Positions 26,423 through 36,183 are shown, counted from the first letter of the stretch. The stretch: 64,000 nt of DNA from Pirellulales bacterium (GCA_036490175.1 DASXEJ010000122.1:17032-81031), one strand, 5' to 3'. Numbers and translations are program-made. Notes: generated by a model not told the origin, from the sequence alone.

Positions 26423-28204
26423 CTATTTGTCTTCCATGTTTTCGATCGCGAACAAGTGGGTTTTGTTGGCGATGTACATGATGTCGTTGGCCACCACCGG
26501 CGTGCTGTAGACGGAATTGCCCATGTTGTTCTCGGCCAGAATTTCCTTCTCGGGGCCGAGTTTGAACACGGTGACTTTTCCCTCTTCGTCCCCGATGTAG
26601 ACCTTGCCGTCGACAATCAACGCCGAGCCCCAGGTGGCTGCGAACAGGTCGTGCGTCCAGTAGGGCTTGCCGGTTTTGGCGTTCAGACAGTGAAACAGTC
26701 CGCTGAAGTCCGACAAGTACAGCAGGTCATCCTTGATGACCACAGTGCCGCAGGTGCGATGCATGGTTTCTTCGAACTCGACTTTGCCGTTACCGTTCTG
26801 ATCGAAGTCCGCGTAGTGCCAAACCACGGCCGAATTCGGATTGGGACGGGCCACTTCGCCTTGCGTCGTATCGACCGCCTGCAGACGCTTATGGGGGATG
26901 GGCGCATTGAGATTCTTGACGTTGAAGGCCAGTTCGCCGCTGACATCGCCGCGCTTCGTGGGGTCGATGCACCACAGGTGGCCGGGGCCTTCGCCGTGCT
27001 CGGGATCCTGCCCGACAGCCAGATAAACCAGGTCGTCGTACACGACCGGCGTGGCGATGATCTCGTTGCGCGTTCCACGGCCGCCGAGGATGTATTTCGA
27101 TTCCTTGGGATTGGCGTCGAATTTCCACAGCATCTGGGCCTTGCCGCCCGGGGTGGCCTCGCCCAAGAAGCTGTACAGGTATCCGTCGCCGCCGGCAAAC
27201 ATGACCTGCGGAACACCACCCAGGATCGCGTACGTGGGGCTCGACCATTGGCCGTGCAAGATGTTCATGCCCGGCGAGCTATCTGCCCACAGCACCTTGC
27301 CGGTGTTTTTATCTACGGCCAGGAAGCTGGGAGCTTCTGGAGCTGGCAAGTTGACGTGCGACTCGTCCACGCCGTTCGAGGTGCAAACCCACAAGACGTC
27401 GCCGGTGGCCGTGATCGAGCAGCTGCACATGTTGTGCTGCGAAACACCAAGCTGCTTCATCATGTCGAGCGACCAGATGACGTCGGCCTCGTCCTTCTCA
27501 GTACTTTTCTCCGACTTGAAAGGGCCGTCGTTCTCGCCGTCGTAGAAGCCCTCGGTGTCGAGACACTGCACTTCGCCACGGCTGGTGACGAACCACAACC
27601 TTGGACCTTCCACGTACGGTGCACAGCAGATACCCTGCAGGGGCCAGTCATGGACGCGGCCCGATGCGAGCTTCTCGCTCGAATGTTGCCAGAGGAACTT
27701 GCCGTCCTCCTCGTTGAAGCACAGCAAGCAGCCCAGATCGGTCTCGGCCGGATAGCGCTTCAGCCAGCCCGCGCCATTGTTGGTGCCGACCCAGATTTTG
27801 CCGTCGGCCACCACGGGGTTGCCATAGCTCTGCGAACCGAGCTTCGAAACCCATTTAATGTTCTTGCTGCCTTCGTTTTTCCAATCGCCTGTTTTGCTGT
27901 CGAACTCGCCTGGTTCGAACTCGGCCGGAATGTTCTTGCCGATCGGCGTGTTGTTGCGAACCGACGAGCCTGCCCACTGGTTCCACCAGCGATTGCTGGT
28001 CTCCTCGCCGGCCGGCTTGGCCGGTGCTTTCGGCGTGACGGCTGCAGGGGCCTTGGCGGCCGTCTTTGTAGCTCCTTTCGCGGCTGCCGCGGGTGCCTTG
28101 GCGGCGCCCTTAGCTGGTGCCTGTTGGGCAACCAACCGCGAATGCCCACACAGTCCCAGCGCCGAAAGGGCCAGCAAAATGGCCGCGATGCGTATCGATT
28201 TCAT
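26423..28204 (-). CDS. Secreted PQQ-type beta-propeller protein
   Basis: 593 residues. A signal peptide (about 1-27) and an Ala/Lys/Pro-rich linker (to about 75) precede an eight-bladed PQQ-like propeller with repeated WVGTNNGAGW/LYLSDFSGLFHCLNAKTG-type blades. Residues 468-479 form a textbook EF-hand loop (DQNGNGKVEFEE) inserted between blades, so calcium binding is likely. No PQQ-dehydrogenase catalytic residues were identified, so it is more likely a structural or BamB-like propeller than an enzyme. It lies 70 bp downstream of a larger paralogue on the same strand; a GGGGACAGTCCCC palindrome sits between them. Confidence 0.85.
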   Translation of the reverse strand: MKSIRIAAILLALSALGLCGHSRLVAQQAPAKGAAKAPAAAAKGATKTAAKAPAAVTPKAPAKPAGEETSNRWWNQWAGSSVRNNTPIGKNIPAEFEPGEFDSKTGDWKNEGSKNIKWVSKLGSQSYGNPVVADGKIWVGTNNGAGWLKRYPAETDLGCLLCFNEEDGKFLWQHSSEKLASGRVHDWPLQGICCAPYVEGPRLWFVTSRGEVQCLDTEGFYDGENDGPFKSEKSTEKDEADVIWSLDMMKQLGVSQHNMCSCSITATGDVLWVCTSNGVDESHVNLPAPEAPSFLAVDKNTGKVLWADSSPGMNILHGQWSSPTYAILGGVPQVMFAGGDGYLYSFLGEATPGGKAQMLWKFDANPKESKYILGGRGTRNEIIATPVVYDDLVYLAVGQDPEHGEGPGHLWCIDPTKRGDVSGELAFNVKNLNAPIPHKRLQAVDTTQGEVARPNPNSAVVWHYADFDQNGNGKVEFEETMHRTCGTVVIKDDLLYLSDFSGLFHCLNAKTGKPYWTHDLFAATWGSALIVDGKVYIGDEEGKVTVFKLGPEKEILAENNMGNSVYSTPVVANDIMYIANKTHLFAIENMEDK

Positions 28205-28275
28205 GGTCGTTCGATCTCGAATGTGGTTATGTCCAGAGCGGGGACAGTCCCCGAAAAGTTTAGGTCAGAAGTGAC

Positions 28276-30750
28276 TTACTTCGCCGGAGCGGGCGTCACC
28301 AAAATATTGTCGTAGAACAGTTCCGCGTTTCCGGCGTTGCCGAACAAGCCCGGACTTCCCTCAGTATTGGGGGCGTCGTCCGTGGCTTCAATCGTCCAGG
28401 CCTCTGGTTCGGGCTCGCCGCGCAGCCAGACCTTGCCTTTGAGTACGGCCTTGCCGTCGATGACGTTCGCCTGCAGCTTCATCGTGTACCAGGTGTCCGG
28501 CTTCCAGGCGAAAGGGACCGACTTCGAGAACCGGTCCAGAACGGCAGTCCACGAGCGGATCTGCAGTTGCTGGCTCGCCCCCATCAGGTCGAGCGTGTAG
28601 CGCTGCGCGATCAGTCCGATGTCGGGCATTTTGCCGACTTTCTCGGTCTTCGCCGGCGCACCGTCGGCCTTTTTGTCGGCTGATGCGTCACCCGTTGCAG
28701 CGGACCCAGCCTCGTCTTTTTCCTTGTCATCCCCTGTGGCCACTTCGGCGGCCGCGCGGGCATCAATGAATGCGATGCTGCCGCGGACGTCGGCCTGAAT
28801 GGCATAGTCGTGCAAATTCGTGGGGCCCATCCAGCTTTGGCTGCGCGTCCCCTTGGGGATCGTTGTAATCTTGGCAATTACGTGCTCGCCATCGAGATCG
28901 CGCGGCACGTGGCGGTAGCGAGCGCCGACCCAGGTGACCGGCACCTGGTCGTCGTTGAAGTCGAATTTCCACGGCAATGGCGGCTCGATCCGCACGCGGG
29001 CCGTGCCGGCGAGATCGCCTACCTTGGCCGTCACGGTCGCGGCCGAGTGGGCCTGAGGAGTACCCGCCACGAACAGCCCTTGCGGGTTGATCTCGGCGGC
29101 GCCTTCGACCGTATATGCGGCGACAGACTCTTGGAGCAACTGGCCGATCGCGTTGAAGACGCGGGTCTTGTACTGCACCTTCTCGCCCGGCTTGACCAAC
29201 GCCTCGGCCGGCACGACTTGCACCAAGGCTGGCTTGGTATCAGTCACCGCGGCCTCGGCTATTGGCGCCGGCTGAGGATCAGACGTCGGCTTGGCATTGG
29301 GCGTGCCGATGCAATACATGAAAGACGTCGAGGGCAGATAGATCCGGCCATGCGAAACGGCCGGCGACCCGTAAATCTCCTCGCCGTTGGGGAAGCGTTG
29401 CCGCTGCGAAATCTTGACGCCGTTTTCGGTTGGAGTCAGCACGTGCCAGGCGCTGGTGGTGCAGGCAAAAATCTTGCCGTCCGCATAGACGGGACTGGCG
29501 CGTGTAATCGTGCCGAGCAGCCGCTGCCGCTTGCCGATCTCTTCGCCCGTCGCCGCGTCAAGCACGTAGACGATGTTCGAGTCGTCCAGGCCATAAAGAC
29601 GCCCATTTAGAAGGAGCGGCGAGCTTTTGCCGATCATCACTTCCTTGCGGCGCCATTTCTCGTTTGTTTTGGTGATGTCGCCGGACCCTATGGCGCTGTA
29701 TGCGCCTATCGCGCCCATCGTGCTGTCGTCGTGGTTTTCTTCGCTTTGACCCATATAGACGATGTCGTGATCGACCAATGGCGAAACGTTCATGCCACGC
29801 AGCGAAAAACGGAAATTCCAAACGGGTTTGCCCGTGCGCGGCTGGAGGGCCCATACCGAGCCATCGCCCGAGCCGAAGATCATCAGCGGCTGCCCCTGCA
29901 CTACGGCCAAAAAGGGAGTGCTGTAAGTTGTATCGTCGGGCAGCGGACGGGTACCGTTAATCCACACCAGTTCGCCGGTTGTCTTATTGAAAGCCATAAA
30001 GCGGTGGACCGGGCGGGCCAGGTCGCCCCAACCCGTCGTCACGGCGCTGATGATCGCCAGGTCTTCGAATATCACGGGCACATTCGTGCGGCCTCCATAG
30101 GTGCTCAGCAGGCCGAACTCCTCGCTCAGCGAGTGCGACCAGAGAGTCTTGCCCGTGTCACCGTCGATGCATTGGAAATATCCGCAGACACCCATCGCAT
30201 AAATGCGCCCAGTGGTGGGGTCTCCCACGCAGCAGCTCCAGGCGACGCGGGTGTCGGGCACGTCCGACAAAAAGACGTTGAATTTGTTTTCCCACAACAC
30301 CTTTCCGGTCGCGGCGTCCGCGCAAATTACCTTTTCGCCTTCGTCGTGGGTGGCGGGATCGCTACTGGCCAGTGTGTACAGCTTGCCGTGCATCACGATA
30401 GGCGTGCTACGGGTGCGCAACTCGGCATTCTTCCAGAGCACGTTTTGTCCGGTGGCCGCATCCCACTTATCCGGCAATCCGGTCTCGCGTGAGATGCCAT
30501 TCTGCTCGGGCCCGCGCCAATTGGGCCAGTCGAGCGGATCGACCTTCTTTAGGGCGGGTGCCGCGCTTTTGGCCGCAGCCGTGGCGACCGCTGGGGCAGC
30601 CTGCGCGGGTTTGCCCTTGGCAGGCGCGGCGGCCTGCGGCTTGGCTTTCGCCTTGGGCGCCGTTTGGGCTGCCAGGCTGTGCCCCGAAGCCAGCACGGCT
30701 CCGGCAGTGGCAATGCACGTCAATAGGCTGGCGTAGGAACTAGCTCGCAT
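28276..30750 (-). CDS. Secreted PQQ-type beta-propeller with Ig-like and LamG-like C-terminal domains
   Basis: 824 residues. After a signal peptide (MRASSYASLL...LAAQ) and an Ala/Lys/Pro linker comes a PQQ-like propeller (about 75-490; LDWPNWRGPEQNGIS is the typical planctomycete opening). Then come an Ig-like strand region (about 510-610) and a C-terminal beta-jelly-roll resembling DUF1080/LamG domains (PWKFDFNDDQVP; ELFYDNILV). Such proteins are abundant in planctomycetes and probably work in the periplasm or on the surface; the substrate is unknown. The ATG at 30750 fits the signal peptide; the frame is open upstream. The smaller paralogue follows and is likely co-transcribed. Confidence 0.85.
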   Translation of the reverse strand: MRASSYASLLTCIATAGAVLASGHSLAAQTAPKAKAKPQAAAPAKGKPAQAAPAVATAAAKSAAPALKKVDPLDWPNWRGPEQNGISRETGLPDKWDAATGQNVLWKNAELRTRSTPIVMHGKLYTLASSDPATHDEGEKVICADAATGKVLWENKFNVFLSDVPDTRVAWSCCVGDPTTGRIYAMGVCGYFQCIDGDTGKTLWSHSLSEEFGLLSTYGGRTNVPVIFEDLAIISAVTTGWGDLARPVHRFMAFNKTTGELVWINGTRPLPDDTTYSTPFLAVVQGQPLMIFGSGDGSVWALQPRTGKPVWNFRFSLRGMNVSPLVDHDIVYMGQSEENHDDSTMGAIGAYSAIGSGDITKTNEKWRRKEVMIGKSSPLLLNGRLYGLDDSNIVYVLDAATGEEIGKRQRLLGTITRASPVYADGKIFACTTSAWHVLTPTENGVKISQRQRFPNGEEIYGSPAVSHGRIYLPSTSFMYCIGTPNAKPTSDPQPAPIAEAAVTDTKPALVQVVPAEALVKPGEKVQYKTRVFNAIGQLLQESVAAYTVEGAAEINPQGLFVAGTPQAHSAATVTAKVGDLAGTARVRIEPPLPWKFDFNDDQVPVTWVGARYRHVPRDLDGEHVIAKITTIPKGTRSQSWMGPTNLHDYAIQADVRGSIAFIDARAAAEVATGDDKEKDEAGSAATGDASADKKADGAPAKTEKVGKMPDIGLIAQRYTLDLMGASQQLQIRSWTAVLDRFSKSVPFAWKPDTWYTMKLQANVIDGKAVLKGKVWLRGEPEPEAWTIEATDDAPNTEGSPGLFGNAGNAELFYDNILVTPAPAK

Positions 30751-31122
30751 GGGAAAGGCTCTCAGAGGCCGGGTTGTCCGGATCGGGCAGGGCGGGTTCA
30801 GCAAGCGCGCCACGAATCGAGCGCACCAGTGACCACGAATCATGATCGTTCGAGGGCATGTGGTTTAGCGGTCGCAGCCGCTTTAAGGATAAGGCACCTT
30901 GAAACGCCGGGCAAGCCGGCCGGGGGCATTGGACACCGTCATGCTCGCTGGCTGGATACGTCCCCGGGATGCTAGTTCCGGGATCGTGGATGCGTCGGGC
31001 CAACCCCCCGCGTAATTCATACGTTGCGCAGCGTCCCCAGGCACGTATGCCTTACGGCCAATTGACATGCCGCGACAGCAACATCCCCCGATCCGCGTCC
31101 ACAACTGGCCCGATCTGTTGCG
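30751..31122. other. 372-bp gap with no supported gene
   Basis: Lies between the BFD-like gene and the large propeller gene, both on the minus strand. A TTGACA at about 31064 on the plus strand has no matching -10. Nothing else was recognised. Confidence 0.4.
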
Positions 31123-31428
31123 CTAGTCCGCATCAGGGTCAGGTACGGGCGTGGCCCCAGGAGGCGGGGTGCCGCCGCCCGAACGGATATAACCGCTGCG
31201 CGCGCGGGCGTAGTCCGCCGGGGTTGGTTCGTCTTCCACCGTTATGCCCCCGGTGACCGCGGCCTGGAACATGCGCTCGAGATAGCTGCGGCACCATCCG
31301 CAGCCGGTGCCGGCGCCGAAGCAATCGCTCAACTGGCCGGCGCGGCGCGGTTTCTCGACGCGCAGATAATTGACAAGCTTGCGCTTGGTAACGTGAAAAC
31401 AGAGGCAAACTTCGTCGTCGAGATCCAT
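31123..31428 (-). CDS. BFD-like [2Fe-2S]-binding protein
   Basis: 101 residues. Cysteine ligands are in CLC near the start and CGWC about 35 residues later, the C-x-C and C-x2-C pattern of bacterioferritin-associated ferredoxin, with a helix-turn-helix-like fold between them. BFD proteins bind a [2Fe-2S] cluster and pass electrons, for example to release iron from ferritin. A Pro/Gly-rich tail follows. No bacterioferritin gene is nearby. It lies directly before the M20 peptidase stop, 12 bp away, on the same strand. Confidence 0.8.
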   Translation of the reverse strand: MDLDDEVCLCFHVTKRKLVNYLRVEKPRRAGQLSDCFGAGTGCGWCRSYLERMFQAAVTGGITVEDEPTPADYARARSGYIRSGGGTPPPGATPVPDPDAD

Positions 31429-31440
31429 GGCCGATTGTGG

Positions 31441-32712
31441 TTACTCCGTAGCCGTGGCCAATCGCAAGGCGATGCGGCAGGCCTGCCGAAACATGACCAG
31501 ATCCAGTTGCTCTGTGACCATGTGTGCGTGCAACTGTCCGCAGCCCAGCGTCACGGTAGGTATGCCGCGGGCCGTAAGCCAGTTGGCGTCCAGCCCGCCG
31601 TTAGAGACAAAATGAAATGGCTCGCCCCCGGTTGCGCGCACGGCGGCTTCGGCCGCTTGAATAGACGGCTCCTCGGCCGACAAGCGAAACGATTCGTAAT
31701 CCTGCCGGCTCTCGCAAGTGACCTTGCCATGGGCGCCGACGATGTTGCGCACTTCGCTTGCCGCTTTGTGAAATGCTTGTTCAATGGCGTCGCGAATGAC
31801 GCGGCGGAAGACCGGGTTGTGGCTGCGGGCCTCGGCCTTTAGCTCGACGCGATCGGTGACGACGTTCGTGGCGGCGCCTCCTTGGATGACGCCGATATTG
31901 CTGGTGCCGCGCTCTCCCTCCTTGCGGACATCACCCAGCCAGCCGCCCCGTTCGAGATCCGCGATGGCCAGCCCCGCGATCGTGATGGCACTAACGCCTT
32001 GCTCGGGTGCGCCGCCGGCATGGCTGGCAATACCTTCGACGATAATCTGAATTCGATAAGCGCCGGTCGCGCCGATGGTGAGCTTGTCCGCCGGTCCACC
32101 GTCCCAGTTGAAGGCCAGTTTCGGCTGGCCGAGAAGAGCCAGATTGGCATGCCGCGCGCCGAACAGGCCAACTTCCTCCTGTACGGGCCACAGAAACACC
32201 AAGGGGGGATGCGGTAGCCGCCTCCGCAAGATCTCGAGCGCCGCGGTCAGAATCACGGCACAACCGGCCCGATCATCGGCACCCAGTCCGGCATGCTTGG
32301 CCGCTGAGTGGACAACTTGCCCCTTCACAACCGGTTTCGAGCCGACACACAAAGGGACCGTGTCCAGGTGTGCCATCAACAGGCGGCGCGGACCGCGCAT
32401 GATGCCCGGCATTCGAAAAACCAGATTGCCGATTTCACCATCGAGCGGCGTGTGACGATGTGCGTGATCGCTACGGATGGCCGAGGCCGGCGCGCCGGCG
32501 CGCCGCAGTTGGTCGACGATATAGTCCCGCACGCCACGTTCTTCGCCACTGCGGCCGGGAATGGCCATCAGCGCCAGCACCAACTTTTGGGCGGCGCGTA
32601 GATCGGGCTCCGGTCCGGCGGTCACGGTTTTTCCAGTTGACGGCGTTCCGGATAAAGGCTTCACGGCGCGTCCGGACGTGGCGCGCTTCGATTTTTTCCT
32701 TGCCGTACTCAT
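31441..32712 (-). CDS. M20-family metallopeptidase (tripeptide aminopeptidase-like)
   Basis: About 423 residues. A Lys/Arg/Ser-rich N-terminal extension of some 35 residues precedes the M20 fold. Metal-binding motifs are visible: LLMAHLDTVP (His, Asp), GLGADDRAG (Asp), PVQEEVGLFGA (Glu pair) and FNWDGG. It probably removes N-terminal residues from small peptides, using zinc. The ATG at 32712 is used; an upstream GTG is unlikely. It is followed at 12 bp by the BFD-like gene, suggesting co-transcription. Confidence 0.88.
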   Translation of the reverse strand: MSTARKKSKRATSGRAVKPLSGTPSTGKTVTAGPEPDLRAAQKLVLALMAIPGRSGEERGVRDYIVDQLRRAGAPASAIRSDHAHRHTPLDGEIGNLVFRMPGIMRGPRRLLMAHLDTVPLCVGSKPVVKGQVVHSAAKHAGLGADDRAGCAVILTAALEILRRRLPHPPLVFLWPVQEEVGLFGARHANLALLGQPKLAFNWDGGPADKLTIGATGAYRIQIIVEGIASHAGGAPEQGVSAITIAGLAIADLERGGWLGDVRKEGERGTSNIGVIQGGAATNVVTDRVELKAEARSHNPVFRRVIRDAIEQAFHKAASEVRNIVGAHGKVTCESRQDYESFRLSAEEPSIQAAEAAVRATGGEPFHFVSNGGLDANWLTARGIPTVTLGCGQLHAHMVTEQLDLVMFRQACRIALRLATATE

Positions 32713-32864
32713 CGCCGGCCTCGCAATCTGCTGTTGGCAATACACCTCGGACGTCTTGCCACGGCGCCCACTGGTTCTATCCTACCGTTTAGCGAGGGCG
32801 TGCCCCAGTCGCCGCCTGGCCTATAGCGCAGCGCTTTCTACAGTCTCTTTGGCGTGTGACCGAT

Positions 32865-33326
32865 ATGCGATTCTTTTTGGCCGGCATCATGCAGGGTTCG
32901 CAACTCGGGGCCGTGATCCACGACCAGGACTACCGCGCGCGACTCAAGGTGCTGCTACAGGAGCATTTTCCTGAGGCCGACATCTACGATCCGTTGGCCG
33001 ACCACGGCAACTCGCTGGATTACGACGACGATCGTGGGCGACAGGTGTTTTTGCACCACAATGATCTTTCGGCCAAGGTCGACGTGCTGGTGGCATTTGT
33101 GCCCGAGGCCTCGATGGGGACTGCCATCGAAATGTGGCAGGCTTATCGCGCTGGCCGGGCGGTGGTCACGATCAGCCCTTTAGCGCTGAATTGGACCGTC
33201 CGTTTTCTCAGCCACGCGTTATATGCGACGTATGACGAGTTTGCCTTGGCGGTTGCCAACGGATCGCTCGGCCGGCGGCTGGAGGAGGTTCTGGATCCCG
33301 GCATCGCCGGACGTGCCGCGCGATAG
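32865..33326 (+). CDS. Nucleoside 2-deoxyribosyltransferase-like protein
   Basis: 153 residues. The start FFLAGIMQGS and the later DIYDPLADHG and DVLVAFVPEASMGTAIEMWQAYRAGRAVVTISPL match the nucleoside 2-deoxyribosyltransferase-like Rossmann fold, whose members hydrolyse or transfer N-glycosidic bonds. The conserved Glu-containing MGTAIEM helix is in place. A GTG three codons upstream (32856) is an alternative start. No nucleotide-metabolism partner is adjacent. Confidence 0.7.
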   Translation: MRFFLAGIMQGSQLGAVIHDQDYRARLKVLLQEHFPEADIYDPLADHGNSLDYDDDRGRQVFLHHNDLSAKVDVLVAFVPEASMGTAIEMWQAYRAGRAVVTISPLALNWTVRFLSHALYATYDEFALAVANGSLGRRLEEVLDPGIAGRAAR

Positions 33327-33582
33327 CAGTTCGCTTGGCAGGCCAGTTGTAGCGATTCTGGCGATCCTGTGGCGACGAATGATGCCCCGTCGAACGCCGA
33401 GATTCGGCTTGTTTGCCACGTCTCGGTGCGAGGCCTATATACCTTACGAGCGGAACGCTCGTGCGGGCCGTACGCCGCGCCGTCCACGGCGGGCTGCGCA
33501 GGCAACCGTGCCACGATTATGTCCGCGAAACGAATCAATCCCTGATTTTTTGATACACCACATTCAAGCGAGGAATCTTGTC

Positions 33583-34161
33583 ATGTCCACCGGACTCAAA
33601 GGACCGTCGGAGCTGATTCGCCACGAACTAGAGACCATGAAGTCGGAATGGTATTGGTTCTTGCTGCTTGGCATTCTGCTGATCGTGGGCGGCACGCTGG
33701 CCATCGGCTACTCGGTGTTTGCCACACTCGTCGCAGTGACTTTCTTCGGCATCTTGTTGGTCGTCGGCGGCGGGGCACAGATTCTGAGCGCTTTTTGGGC
33801 TGGTCAGTGGAGCGGCTTCCTGTTGTCGTTGCTGGCCGGCATCTTGTATGTCGTCGTCGGCGGCATGATGGTTGCCCGGCCTTTTGTGGGCGCCGAAGCT
33901 CTCACGTTGTTGGTCGGCTCGTTCTTCCTCGTGGGCGGTATTTTCCGCGTCGTCACCGCCATGACATTGCGACTGCACCACTGGGGCTGGATCCTGCTGA
34001 ACGGTGTGGTGACCTCGCTATTAGGATTGATCGTGCTGGCAGAATGGCCGAGTTCGGGCCTGTTTGTGATTGGCCTGTTCATCGGCATCGACATGCTGTT
34101 CAACGGTTGGACCTGGGTCATGCTCAGCCTTGGGTTGCGCAGCCTTCCCAAGGCCGCCTAA
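33583..34161 (+). CDS. HdeD/DUF308-family membrane protein
   Basis: 192 residues with six hydrophobic helices in three pairs, the HdeD/DUF308 layout: FLLLGILLIVGGTLAIGY, FFGILLVVGGGAQILSAF, GFLLSLLAGILYVVVGG, LLVGSFFLVGGIFRVV, HHWGWILLNGVVTSLLG and VIGLFIGIDMLFNGW. Repeated Gly-Gly pairs and the GID motif near the end are typical. HdeD protects against acid stress in E. coli; in other phyla the role is unknown. ATG at 33583 with GAGG upstream. Confidence 0.85.
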   Translation: MSTGLKGPSELIRHELETMKSEWYWFLLLGILLIVGGTLAIGYSVFATLVAVTFFGILLVVGGGAQILSAFWAGQWSGFLLSLLAGILYVVVGGMMVARPFVGAEALTLLVGSFFLVGGIFRVVTAMTLRLHHWGWILLNGVVTSLLGLIVLAEWPSSGLFVIGLFIGIDMLFNGWTWVMLSLGLRSLPKAA

Positions 34162-34201
34162 GGATGGACTGAGGCACTACGAGAATCTGCGGCGACTTCC
34201 C

Positions 34202-34846
34202 TTACTGCGCCGACGTCGGCGGCTCGCTGGGAAACTGCTCGGCCAGAAAGGCGTCGATCGCGCCCGCGACAGGGCGCGTCGACACCGTGCGCATGAACCC
34301 TGTGCGTGCCGGCGAGGCGCTGTTTGGTGCGGACTGGGAGCCATCGACGAGCGCTACGCGGACGGCGTGATCGGCGAAGGCCACCACGGCTGTCTTGCCG
34401 CCTTCGTCGAACTCGACGGCATATTTCCAAAGGGGCGGCCGATCGCCGGGCGGCTCATCCCAGGCAAAGCTGCGGTCATGGATCAGGCCCTGGCGGATGT
34501 GCGAAAAGCCGCGTGCCTGGCTTACATCGCGCTCCGCGGTCGCCACATAGCGCAGTCCATCAATGACGAACTGCCGTTGGGCACTCTCCGGTTCCGCCGT
34601 CTTGGGCTCCGCCGCATCTGGCGCCACGGCCAACAGGTAGGCGCGGGCCGCGGGAGCGCGCAGTATCAGTTCCGCGGCCGGGCTGCCCCACAACGCCAGC
34701 GGGCGTTCTTGCAGCCGGGCATAGTAGATCCAACTGACGAAGGCCGCGGCGACGGAAAAGCAAAAAACGCCCAGAATCACGACCTTGCCCGACACCATCG
34801 GTCCGGCGTCGGCTTGGATTGGTGGGACGCGATCGGGTGAAGTCAT
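34202..34846 (-). CDS. Hypothetical membrane-anchored protein
   Basis: 214 residues. There is one membrane helix at about 23-42 (VVILGVFCFSVAAAFVSW) and a periplasmic alpha/beta domain of about 150 residues (AELILRAPAARAYLLAV; FVIDGLRYVATAERDVSQ; WKYAVEFDEGGKTAVVAFA). No family is recognised. It is followed downstream on the plus side by the convergent HdeD-like gene and preceded at 13 bp by the stop of the CoA-transferase on the same strand, so the two may share a transcript. Confidence 0.65.
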   Translation of the reverse strand: MTSPDRVPPIQADAGPMVSGKVVILGVFCFSVAAAFVSWIYYARLQERPLALWGSPAAELILRAPAARAYLLAVAPDAAEPKTAEPESAQRQFVIDGLRYVATAERDVSQARGFSHIRQGLIHDRSFAWDEPPGDRPPLWKYAVEFDEGGKTAVVAFADHAVRVALVDGSQSAPNSASPARTGFMRTVSTRPVAGAIDAFLAEQFPSEPPTSAQ

Positions 34847-34859
34847 GCGGAACTCGAAT

Positions 34860-36068
34860 TCAGCTGATGGCGCCGCAGCGACGCAATTCGGCCAGTTTCG
34901 TATCGTCGTAACGGAGCCATTCCTGCAGCACGGCGTCTGTATGCTCGCCGATCTCGGGGGGCGCGGTCGCCTGCCGCGGCGGTTCTCCCTGCCAGTGTAC
35001 GGCTGATCCCAATACCGAATAGCTGCGCCCCTGCCGATCGACGACCGGCAGGACCATTTGGCGGGCGGCGACTTGCGGAGTGGCCAGCGCTTCGTCTACT
35101 GCCAGCACGGGACCATGCGGCAAACCGATCGTGGCTAGCAACTGTTGCCAGTGGCGCGTCGTTCTTGCCCGCACCAGCGGTCGCAGCAAAGTCAACAGTT
35201 CGTAGCGGTGCTCGACGCGCTGGGCATTCTTTTGAAAGCGCGCGTCGGTCGACCAGTCCGTATGGTCGACGGCGGCGCAAAATTTGCGCCACTGGTCATC
35301 CGTGCCGACGCCGATGACCAGATGGCCGTCTGCCGTCTCGAAGGTCTCGTAGGGGACGATCTGGGGATGCGCGTTCCCCCAGCGCTGTGCTCTTTCACCC
35401 GTTACGAGCACGCTCTGGGCAACATTCACCAGACTGGCCAGCGTGCAGTCGGCCAGCGCCAGATCGAACGCCCGACCGGGTTGACCCCGCTCGCGGGCGT
35501 ACAATCCTGTCAGAGCGCTCAATGCGGCGTAAAGTCCCGTGAGCACGTCGGCGATTGCCACTCCCACCTTCAGCGGCGGGCCCTCCGGCTCTCCCGTGAT
35601 CGACATCAAGCCCATTCCAGCTTGGGTCACCAGGTCGTAGCCGGGCACCTCGGCCAGCGGGCCGGTGCGGCCAAAGCCCGAAATGGAGCAACTAACCAAT
35701 CGGGGGTTGATGCTGGCCAGTCGATCAACGGTAAGGCCGAACTCGCGCAAAGCGGCCGGCAGGAAGTTTTCGACCAGGACATCGGCCTCGCGTAGCAGAT
35801 CGTCGACTACCGAACGCGCGGCAGGGTTTTTCAGGTCGAGTGCCAGCGAACGCTTGCCGCGATTGCAGGAGAGAAAGTAGGCGCTGGGACCCTCCCCCCC
35901 CAGAAACGGCGGTCCCCAGGCACGCGTGTCGTCACCGATGCCGGGCCGCTCGATCTTGACGACGTCGGCCCCCAGGTCCGCCAGCAGCTGCGTGCAAACC
36001 GGACCTGCCAAGACCCGCGACAAGTCGAGGACTTTCAGTCCGGCGAGCGGGTAGGCGCGATCGTTCAT
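34860..36068 (-). CDS. CaiB/BaiF-family CoA transferase
   Basis: 402 residues of a class III CoA-transferase. Visible blocks are GLKVLDLSRVLAGP, ADLGADVVKIERPG, NRGKRSLALDLKNP, DVLVENF, SISGFGRTGP, PGYDLVTQA and the later NAHPQIVPYETF. The catalytic Asp lies in the YDLVTQA block. It moves CoA between carboxylic acids; the substrate cannot be read. The ATG at 36068 gives the family length; the frame is open upstream. A divergent small gene starts 190 bp away. Confidence 0.93.
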   Translation of the reverse strand: MNDRAYPLAGLKVLDLSRVLAGPVCTQLLADLGADVVKIERPGIGDDTRAWGPPFLGGEGPSAYFLSCNRGKRSLALDLKNPAARSVVDDLLREADVLVENFLPAALREFGLTVDRLASINPRLVSCSISGFGRTGPLAEVPGYDLVTQAGMGLMSITGEPEGPPLKVGVAIADVLTGLYAALSALTGLYARERGQPGRAFDLALADCTLASLVNVAQSVLVTGERAQRWGNAHPQIVPYETFETADGHLVIGVGTDDQWRKFCAAVDHTDWSTDARFQKNAQRVEHRYELLTLLRPLVRARTTRHWQQLLATIGLPHGPVLAVDEALATPQVAARQMVLPVVDRQGRSYSVLGSAVHWQGEPPRQATAPPEIGEHTDAVLQEWLRYDDTKLAELRRCGAIS

Positions 36069-36177
36069 AACGGCCCAAAAGACGGAACATCGAGGTTCAA
36101 AGGCGGGGCGTCGAGCAGTGGCGACGGGCAGACCGTCGCCGCGGCCGGCGAGTACTTCCCAGCGCCAAAGCGGCAAG

Positions 36178-36183
36178 TATACT
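36178..36183 (+). promoter_or_regulatory. Possible -10 element (TATACT) before the 73-aa gene
   Basis: TATACT lies 73 bases before the ATG at 36256. No convincing -35 at 16-18 bases. The same hexamer precedes two other genes of the window at similar distance. Confidence 0.3.

Noticed and set aside
28239..28253. CGGGGAC-A-GTCCCCG palindrome between the two PQQ-propeller genes
   Set aside because: Could be a terminator, but no T-run follows on the minus strand; probably a decayed repeat, so not listed as a regulatory site.
26393..28315. 640-codon open frame antisense to the smaller PQQ-propeller gene
   Set aside because: The other strand encodes a clear signal peptide and propeller; the antisense frame is a GC-rich shadow with no homology and no ribosome site.
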